Shown: one piece after another, positions 56,707-64,000 of the stretch | How the letters are laid out: each line of letters begins with the position of its first letter | Position numbering within the stretch: the stretch's first letter is position 1 | Source: Hyaloperonospora brassicae | Taxonomy: Eukaryota > Oomycota > Peronosporomycetes > Peronosporales > Peronosporaceae | Length of the DNA stretch: 64,000 nucleotides | Assembly (NCBI GenBank): GCA_947650285.1 | Contig: CANTFL010000528.1 | Location: forward strand, 248,001 to 312,000 | Reading direction: 5' to 3' | The notes under the pieces: model-generated | Seen by the model: the letters and a program-made list of their open reading frames with translations, nothing else | What the model was told of the DNA's origin: nothing | The model's database searches: none | Made by a program: the position numbers and the translations under genes

Positions 56707-57950
56707 TGCGGTAAAGCGACTATGGAAATTCGCTATAGAGGAACTGATCGCCTTCCCGTTATGTCCGAGCCAGCTAATGGTTGACGGCCCGGTCCTACAT
56801 CCTGGTCAGATCGCGTCCATTGGACAGTCAGACTAAAATGGATATCAGATCGGACAGGTTGGGACCTGCGATTATGGATCAAGGAACGAGGCGGAAGGTA
56901 ACGTTGGCGGTCAGTCGATCAAGAAGGGAACCGCGATCAAGATGGCGATCGAGATCGTGATTAGTGATCGAGATCGTGATCAGTGATCAGGTATGCGATC
57001 GAGATCGGGATCATTGACCAGGTAGGTGATCGCGATCAAGTTGGTGTGGAGCACACCATGTGTTTCGCGATCACCTTGCTGATCGCGATCAGTAAGCGAT
57101 CGAGATCGGGATAACTGATCAGGTAGGTGATCGCGATCAAGTTGGTGTGAAGCACACCATGTGATCCGCGATCAGCAAGGCGATCGCTATCAGGAAGCGA
57201 TCGAGATCATGATCAGTGACCAGGTATGTGATCGCGATCAGACAAGCAGATCGGATGTTGGCCACGCAAGTGCAAGATCGCTACCGTCTAGGGATAGCGA
57301 CATGTGTCAAACGATGTCTAAGACATGGGGATAGGGAAAAGGTTGTTGGGTTTGATTGGTTAACATTAAACAGAGTTCAATGTGCTTCAAAGTACACGTG
57401 TCGACTTCTCCTCCGGGTAGATCATTGGCCCCTCGGCGTCAAGGAAAGGTTTGCGTACTTCAATCTAGTGATATCTCTGGATCGTTTGGCCAGGGATCAA
57501 GATCTCTCAAAAAACCCCTTAACTGCGACTGGAAGCAGGAAATCTTTTGTGGTTGAGGGCTCAAGATCGCGAGACGGCTCAAGTGGTCAGCAGGCTCGCA
57601 AACCAAGATCTACATTTGGACAAGGCGATCTATTTCAGATCAGGGTGACTCATATCGAGCACCCCACAAGCATACAAGTGATCGCGTGACGAATTACACG
57701 TGATCACACCAACCCCGATCGTGTTGTGTAGATTTCCACACCGTGATCGAGCCTCGACCCCATCGCAAACACGGTCAAGTTTTTCACTGACAAGAGTACA
57801 CCTGGAAGAGTGCAACCCGCCCCACCGACGGGTACACGAGGTGAGGAAGGCTATCAAGAACACGGAATCGAAGTAACCCCTCCGTTAGTCGGTCGTCCGG
57901 GCGCCAGTGGAGAGTTGGGATCGACTCCTCAAAAGAGCGATCACCACTCC
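56707..57950. other. Insertion of about 1.24 kb inside copia pol
   Basis: Copia coding reads ...LESANGV at about 57955 and resumes RSPIDKDCNEVD at about 56705, words that are contiguous in intact relatives as I know them. The sequence between is foreign to copia. It starts near TGCGGTAAAG and ends near CCACACA, so its ends could be TG...CA. I cannot show a target duplication. It includes the GATC-dense tandem repeat. It could be a solo LTR of another element or a non-autonomous element. Boundaries are good to about 10 bases. Confidence 0.65.
56995..57250 (+). repeat. 101-bp tandem repeat, GATC-dense
   Basis: Units start GCGATCGAGATC at 56995, 57096 and 57197, with a period of exactly 101 bp and about 2.5 copies. 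Each carries TGGTGTG-(g/a)ag-CACACCA. From 56881 to 57260 I count about 30 GATC sites in 380 bases, where 1-2 are expected. Confidence 0.88.
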
Positions 57951-58750
57951 ACCACACAAACACCGTTCGCCGACTCCAGTATATGATCCTTGATTATAAC
58001 GTCTATTCTCACCTCTTGGTCCAGCATGTAAACACACTTTTCATCCAACAGAATTCGTATTCCCAGAAACTTGTTGACGACGCCTAGATCTTTGATCTCG
58101 AGGCACACCATGCTCTTGAAAAAATGCTCCACAGCTTTACTTGACGTTCATGTGACCAAAAGGTCGTCGACGTATACCCCAACGATAGTTATGGCCTCGT
58201 CAATCTTCTTAAAGTATTAACACATGTCCGTCGTACACTAGCTGAAACCGAGTTAAACTGACTATGAGTTCAATAGTCGAATATACAAACATCCAGCTTG
58301 CTTTAACCCGTATAGGGACTTCTTCAAAGCAAGGCAAGGTGCTGTGGGTGCTTGACGTTGTGTTTGTCCAAAATGTCTCGACTCACTTGCGTTAAGATAT
58401 GCACCTTCATGATAATTCGAGATACCTTTCCTTGTCTTCCTTGACGTAGGTGTTCGGGACGTCACCGTGGCGCGCTTTACGTTCAGTCGACGCGACAGTA
58501 CTAAGATGACCTTTACGGTGCCAAGCTCCATTAGGGCAGCAAAAGTAAGTGTGTAGTCGTAACCGAGTAGCTGCTCATTTCCGCATACCTTCAGTCTAGC
58601 CTTGTGCCGATCCACATTTCCATCGGCGTCGCTTTTCGTCTTGAACACCCACTTATAATGTAGAACGTGTGAATTCTCGGGCGGTATCACCACCGAACAC
58701 ACTCCATTTAAATCCAGAGCAGTCAGTTCATAGTCATAGCTACGCGCCAC
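57941..58750 (-). pseudogene. Copia reverse transcriptase
   Basis: 58262-58750 has HVLHYKWVFKTKSDADGNVDRHKARL (the KWVFK...RYKARLV block) and later LKKSLYGLKQAG. 57941-58132 has FFKSMVCLEIKDLGVVNKFLGI (the DLG..K.FLG block). The YVDD region lies in the gap near 58170 on another frame (strand-minus VGVYVDDLLVT-like). Frameshifts separate the parts. Confidence 0.83.
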
Positions 58751-59220
58751 TTGTCTTTTGATGGAATTCGCACAGCCTCACCGTAGTTCCTTGGATATGA
58801 ATAGGTCACGATGCTGACAATATCTTGATCTGTCTCGCCTTTGGTTTCATCATTCGACTTATGTAATTTCTTGCCAATGGATCTTGTGAATTGTCGGTCA
58901 CGCGTCCATCGGGATGGACGACTCGTTGCTATATGTTCGTCGTGATTGACTTGTGACTCCGCCTGACGTTCATCATCACCGTGAACTTCTAGTGCTTTGC
59001 CATATTGTATGGTGTTCAGGGTCTCAATGTTCCTCACATGTTGCGTGACCACGACAACGCGCTCCTTTGGCACGTAGACACGGTATCTCTTCGTCTCATC
59101 GCTCTTTTCAATACTGATTGCCCTCTTTCCACGCGCACCCAGCGATCTGTCGTCCGTGTTCAAGTAAACTTCGCACGTCGATCCAAACACCACGATGTCG
59201 CTCAAGTTTAACTTCTTCAT
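58723..59220 (-). pseudogene. Copia integrase end and linker to RT
   Basis: 165 codons. It starts in the copia region after the integrase core (LSDIVVFGSTCEVYLN; the F-G-xx-xx-V/Y box). It continues through a polar linker (THVRNIETLN, then TSRPSRWTRDRQFTRS) into the first residues of the RT region (YPRNYGEAVRIPSKDKWRVAM). Confidence 0.75.
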
Positions 59221-59929
59221 AGTGAGTAGTTAAATCGGTGACAATTACCCTCGTTTGCATTAGTCGGGCTTCGGTTAAGTATATAAGCTGCATACTCAGC
59301 AGCATCACCCCAAAACTTCAAAGGTAGGCCGCTTGCAATCACCATTCTGCGCACCGTGTTTATAATCGTGCAAAGCATCCTTTCTGCTTTGCCATTGCTG
59401 GCCTGGTTATCACGCTCGCTAATTTGTAGAGCGACACCAGTGTCTTTGCAGAACACATCCAGACGCTTGTATTCGCCTCCACCATCCGTGCTTAATACGT
59501 GGATCCGGCAATTGAAACTTCGCTCGAAACCCGACAGATAAATGCTTACAATTCATCGCGGCAACTTTTTTAGTTTTTGCCAAGAAAACCCGGCAATTGT
59601 TGGACCGATGATAGACAAAGTTGATCAATTATCTGTTCCCGAGCCGATTGCGAGGAGTAATGGGATCTTCAAGATCAGAACAGATGACTCTTCCTATCAC
59701 GTCGATTGGCGAATAGATACCACTTCCCTGCAAGATTGTCGATTCTTAGTCTTCTTGCCTTGTGCACAGGCCAAGCAGGTAACACGCTTAGTAGCTGTAA
59801 GCTTGATACCGGAGGCAGGGTCACAGGCCATCTTGAAAATAGGGTAGTAGCACAGGTGACCCAAAATCTGATTGAAGTGTAGCAAGGTTCCATGTTAAAC
59901 ATTCGTGTTAATTTCATCTCCATCATCAT
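59217..59929 (-). pseudogene. Copia integrase (GAG-pre-integrase and core)
   Basis: 59675-59929 holds the pre-integrase word (HFNQILGHLCYYPIF; LGH) and CLACAQGKKTK (CxxC). 59419-59628 holds part of the core. 59217-59456 holds CKDTGVALQISERDNQASNGKAERM (the catalytic Glu in NGKAER) and ILNRSPTNANEG. Three frames are needed. Confidence 0.82.
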
Positions 59930-60163
59930 TCACATTCGCCATGACCGTCTTTTGTGGTGAGTTATAAACCCGAAAACGGATCGTCGAAATGTCGTCGTAA
60001 ATATTCACAATTAATTAATCGTTGACGCGGTCGAGATCCATGATGGGTGAACCACCGGGATATGAGAGACCGAAATACGCCTCTCTTCACATTATTCAAT
60101 CACTTATCCCTTCTTCTCCATCTTATCAAACAAAATGATGTTACGCCTCAAGTTGGAGGCGTA

Positions 60164-60561
60164 TTATACATCATGAAGTCGGATGGACTTGATGAAAGCG
60201 AGTGCTTTGACCCGAATCGTAGCACTGCCTTGCTTCGTGATCTGAAGAGCTCCTCCGTCATACGCTGCTGTTGAACATTCTTGATTGCAGTCAGCCACGT
60301 CCTCAAGCAGGCTCAAGTCATTGACCAAATGACGCCCCAATCCACTAGCCAGCACCCTGTTGGCGATTCCTTGGCTCTGATCCCCGTCCGCATCATGGAC
60401 TGTGCGGACGAAATCCGCATATTGTTTTTCTTTGGTATTCTCGTACAGGATGCCTTGAGGATTCCCGTGTTTCCACAGCGGTACCATCGTTTTTGGCCTT
60501 GGTCCTCAAGCCTTTCCTTGCCTGGCTTAACTCTCGTGACCTCTTTGGTCGACTTCCACAA
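60164..60561 (-). pseudogene. Copia zinc knuckle and protease remnant
   Basis: 60313-60561 contains RWYRCGNTGILKASC, a CCHC knuckle that has lost its first Cys (now Tyr) and its His (now Ile), and then WLVDWGV at the protease start (D-W-G in place of D-S-G). 60164-60487 continues the protease (HLVNDLSLLEDV, AAYDGGALQITKQGSATI). Confidence 0.7.
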
Positions 60562-60847
60562 CGTTCACAACATCACGGCCGAATTGCTTGACACACCTGT
60601 CGATCTCCGTCGATTGTGCTAATTGTGCTAGTTCTTTAGATTGTCGCAAGTAGTCGACCCGAAGCAAATCAAACGTGAAAGCATCGTCGTCCGCATCATC
60701 GGGTATGTGCAGTGAACGATGTTGCCGAAAATGAGATTGTTTGAGCCTCCGCAAACATCGCTCACAGCAGTGAGATACAAGATATCTTCCGTCCAATTTC
60801 GATGCGACGACTTGGCTGCCGTAAACAGCTTCATGCTCTGGGCAGAT

Positions 60848-61411
60848 TTATCTTGATGTTGATGGTCTGGAGCAACCTTTGCATTGTATGCTCCAAGGTT
60901 TGAATCTCAGACCACCAAGTCTCCACATGCCGGCGGTAATACTTCTGTTCCTTTCAGCAAGGTGTTGACCACGGACATCGACCTTGACGTCTTCAGGCCA
61001 TACGAAGCCACACGCGCGCTCGAAGAAGCCAACTTGGCATACGAACTTATTGTTCCATTCTAAGAAACTAATTTCAAGGCCACGATAGAGTTTCTTTCCA
61101 TTATTTGGCTGCAATGCCAATTTGCGCTGACGACCGTCAGATACACCCATGGGTATCTTACTTTGGTGGAAAAACGTCGGAACTGGTGCACCCACACCTG
61201 AATACGGTGCTGCTGGTGCTCCCTGCACTTCGGATGCTGGTCCTGCATTCCTCACATAGTCGCCACGGTCCTGATCCGATGGATCGACTGTGTTTCCAGC
61301 AAAAGCTGGTCGTTGGGCTTCAAAGTAGGTGGCCGACGAGACATTCGGTGTACGCATGGGAACAGAAGTACGACCCAGAGCCTGGAGGTTTTCACCCTGT
61401 CCTGATTCCAA
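60848..61411 (-). pseudogene. Copia gag N-terminal part
   Basis: 187 codons, with the copia gag word KLYRGLEISFLEWNNKFVCQVGFFERACGFVWPEDVKVDV, after a Pro/Ala/Gly-rich head. The frame ends early; the rest of gag lies in other frames to about 60560. I see an ATG start at 61411 (minus). Confidence 0.8.
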
Positions 61412-61650
61412 GGTTGTACAAAAGACGCTCGACTCTAGAGAGTCCTTGTGTTGCCGGTCGTCTTGTTCGAATTGTTAGTATTTCATTCTGCACATTCGTT
61501 CCGACAAATCGCCGAGTATGAAGAGCATCTTGTTCAGTGCCGCGGTAGCGAGCACTGCCGAATATGCTTCCAGCTAATGATCAATGTCCTTCTTTATCCC
61601 ATCGACCACCACAGCGGGTGTAGCTCCGCAGGCTGCGCCGCCAACACGTT

Positions 61651-61667
61651 CTGTTGGGCTCATAACC
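61651..61667 (-). other. Primer-binding site matching the initiator tRNA-Met anticodon arm
   Basis: Plus-strand CTGTTGGGCTCATAACC abuts the LTR at 61668. GGGCTCATAACC is the anticodon stem-loop of eukaryotic initiator tRNA-Met (CAU anticodon), not a tRNA 3' end. This is the half-tRNA priming known from Drosophila copia. Confidence 0.85.
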
Positions 61668-61986
61668 TGTAAGAGTAAAGAAGTGCACTTGTTGCAAAGT
61701 AGGTGGAAGCAAAAGTGAACATATTGTGTTTTAGGAACTTGATTCCTACAACACTACGATTTATATGACCAGAGCCGGAAACTACAACTTAACTATGTCA
61801 TGTATCATGTGGTGACCGTCTCTCCTTGTCCCATGTGACATCCTGTCACATGGCGCCCGTCTCATTCTCCCATCTGTCATTCTTTCACATCATCAGCCAA
61901 TCCGGTGCGGTCGCACTTACCTGTACCAGGTCTTGCACTTGACCTGAACAACCTTCTTTACTTGCCAGAAAGAGTATGTTCTAGCA
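61668..61986 (-). repeat. 5' LTR of the copia element
   Basis: 319 bp, aligned along its length with 55555-55914. It has one copy of the 40-bp hairpin unit (61832-61852) instead of two. Both LTRs end TGTAAGAG on the left and TC-T-A-(A/G)-C-A on the right. Confidence 0.92.
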
Positions 61987-64000
61987 CGAACGAGAAAGTG
62001 TCTTGATATCTGAGTCAAAAGCAGACCCTATGTCGTAATCAACGTACGGGTGCAACATAGTAGACAGAACTATGCGAGTCACGAAGCACGGTTGTGATTA
62101 GTTAGGTTTGCAGCAGCCTGAGCGACATGTCTCTGATACTTGTCCTGCGATTGCTTGGGGCTTGCAGCACAAAGCAAAGTTGACGCACCGACCTTTTGAT
62201 GTAGCACTGAAGCAAATGATCTTGCAACAAAGTTTGAGATTCACATGTCTTTCGCATTTAGTACACTTTTTCCAGGATCCATTGCGGGGTGTTAAGTAAC
62301 AAAGTTTTGCCACATTCAATTCCCTGTGCACGAAGAAATTGTCGACCGTTCCAATGGAATAATTACTTGTTAAGGCGGGTCGTCTGTCACTACTCTGTTG
62401 CTCAGGTCCAGGACGTACCCAATCAGTCATGCGCCCAGCACGCAGTTTGTGCCTGGGTTATAAAACACTAAACGATGTCTGCACACGCGTGCCTTCAATG
62501 CCCGACTGGAATGGTCGCATCTTATTCTGTAGTACAAGGGCGAGGACACTTTTGTTGGCCACGTATTTGCCTTCTTGGAAATAATGGACCCCGAGGTAAG
62601 AGCCAAGATCAAGAAATTATTATGTTTTAGCTAGCGCATCTGTACTTCTCCGTGTATGTCCTTCTCTGCCGAATGTTTCACTCATGTATCCTTACTAACG
62701 TCTCTATAAGCGTCATATCCGAATGATGTGGAATCTTCAGGACAGGGCGATGACGACGAAAGACAGATGGGTTTAGGAGACTCATCAAGCCCCACCAATG
62801 CGACTGATCTTGACTCTCTATATACCGGCCAAGAGCTCGGGCTTGCACTCTAGAACGAAGGAAATACAAGCTCAAAGCGCGACCCAAATTTCAAATAAGT
62901 CTTTTTCGATGACAACAGTTGCTTACTATTTACGGCGCTCTGATGTACAAAAACTGATAAGGTAATCGTATGCATTGCAGCGATAGATCGGTAGGGCGTG
63001 AGTGCGAGAATCTATGCAAGGATAAAATTAGAAACCCCAAAAATGTTATACGAGCGACGATCACTCGTAAGTGTTTCGATCTCAAAAAAATCGCATCGAC
63101 ATAGCAATTCTCAATTGATGCAGTAAACTTAGCTGTATTACGATCTTGGTCGTTTAAGCATCGTCCACCACGAAAAAGGCAATGAAAACTTATTGCAAGA
63201 AAGACAAAGGACGCAAACACCTGGCTAAACGATGATCATGTGAGCGCAGTGCGCAGTAATTTGCCAGCAACTTACGAGGCGATAAAAAAGCATCGTGCAT
63301 GTCGATGACGAGTCATACGGCTATAATGACGATCTCGTAAAGTTGAGAACTTGGCTCAAGACGGAATGTTTGATCAAATGAAGCGGCAAGACGCGGTATG
63401 CACAAAATAAATTGTTTGATCAAATGAAGCTGCAGAACGAGTAAAGCACAACATCGAAAATGCATTAGCCGTGTAGAAGCATATTGGCTTGTCTCGCTCT
63501 TTCAGGTTGTGTATTGCATCAATGTGGCAAATGGGGATCTTTGCGACAGATACTGGCTAGTCACTCCGTGCATTCTCTCGATTATTAAGCTCTGTGTCCG
63601 ATAAAACTGGTATCGAAAGACGAAAGTGAGAGAGGGATGGACATGTCTACTGAACTTCACATGTTTGCACGGCGTTTAGTATATCCTAAGATGGTTCAGC
63701 AACACGGTTACTTGTGTGAGTCGGAGCTTTGTGTAGGTCTTGTTACCGAGAATAACGGCTTTTCAGGTTGCCTGATTACTGTGCTTTGCACAACAATACA
63801 CGCGATCCTTCAATCGACGTACCGGTCGGCCATATATCGACTTTGCTGCCCCTCGAAGCATCCGCATGACTTCCCCCTAGGCTTCCTCGACAATGCCTTC
63901 GAGAATGATGTCCACACGAAGAAGTGTTGCACCATGTCGTACTAGTACTAACAAGTCAGTCATTTACATCCTCCTTCATCCAGGAGCACATGTACTTTCA
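61987..64000. other. Gene-free stretch at the right end
   Basis: 2 kb with no recognised domain. A minus-strand frame at 62098-62430 is Cys-rich (CTKCERHVNLKLCC) and might be a transposase-end relic, but that is a guess. A direct repeat TGTTTGATCAAATGAAGC occurs near 63367 and again near 63413. Confidence 0.45.

Larger units (their letters stand above)
55555..61986 (-). mobile_element. Degenerate Ty1/copia LTR retrotransposon with an insertion
   Basis: About 6.4 kb, coding on the minus strand, order gag, protease, integrase, RT, RNase H (the copia order). LTRs of 360 and 319 bp bound it, with a primer-binding site abutting the 5' (right) LTR and a purine tract abutting the 3' (left) LTR. The flanks read CGAAA on the left and CGAAC on the right, an almost matching 5-bp target duplication. 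Every coding part is broken by shifts or stops. A sequence of about 1.24 kb (56707-57950) is inserted in pol between the RT end and the RNase H lead-in. Confidence 0.92.

Noticed and set aside
56995..57250. CRISPR array
   Set aside because: The repeat is a contiguous 101-bp tandem in a eukaryotic retroelement, without alternating repeats and unique spacers.
57216..57689. 157-codon plus-strand frame in the copia insertion
   Set aside because: It begins inside the GATC repeat and has no domain; repeat-derived open frame.
62098..62430. DNA-transposase C-terminal cysteine cluster (-)
   Set aside because: The cysteine spacing does not fit a transposase finger I can name; no catalytic core nearby.

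Overview
The window looks like nuclear DNA of an oomycete, most likely a Peronosporales species (Phytophthora or a downy mildew). This rests on four kinds of evidence. Two genes encode the START-like plus FYVE-finger architecture that is expanded in oomycetes. One gene encodes repeated C-x4-C...CWxHGGG (WRKY19-type) fingers. One gene encodes a secreted protein with degenerate RXLR and dEER-like motifs and an upstream element resembling the oomycete Inr+FPR core promoter. The retroelements are of oomycete Ty3/gypsy and Ty1/copia type. Species is not resolved. Genes are mostly intronless and widely spaced.

Layout. 1-39 kb is a sparse gene region with ten protein genes I can support: a diverged pair of START/FYVE proteins (2938-4566 and 8361-10361, +); an NmrA-like NAD(P)-binding protein (10634-11605, -); a three-exon isoprenylcysteine carboxyl methyltransferase (14329-15405, +); an unrecognised 241-aa protein with a basic tail (15503-16228, -); a secreted HExxH protein (19415-20509, +); an 881-aa protein with five helical repeats (20961-23606, -); a candidate RXLR-class effector (26866-27717, -); a WRKY19-type zinc-finger protein (35521-36267, +); and a GT61 glycosyltransferase (36820-38583, -). 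The long intergenic stretches hold no gene I can defend.

39.07-47.31 kb is one degenerate Ty3/gypsy element on the minus strand, with both LTRs, a tRNA primer-binding site and a polypurine tract. Its gag-pol is broken by frameshifts. A second, also broken, coding region lies antisense between pol and the 3' LTR. The element is packed with short perfect inverted repeats. 47.3-55.55 kb is an AT-rich block without genes that contains an old solo LTR of the same gypsy family. 55.56-61.99 kb is a degenerate Ty1/copia element (minus strand). Its primer-binding site matches the anticodon arm of initiator tRNA-Met. A GATC-dense insertion of about 1.2 kb interrupts its pol between the RT and RNase H parts. 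61.99-64 kb shows no gene.

The genes do not form a pathway. They cover membrane lipid or endosome binding, prenyl-protein methylation, Golgi glycosylation, secretion and host interaction. The most unusual signals are the palindrome density of the gypsy element, its antisense coding region, the GATC array, and a 68-bp fold-back repeat next to the GT61 gene.
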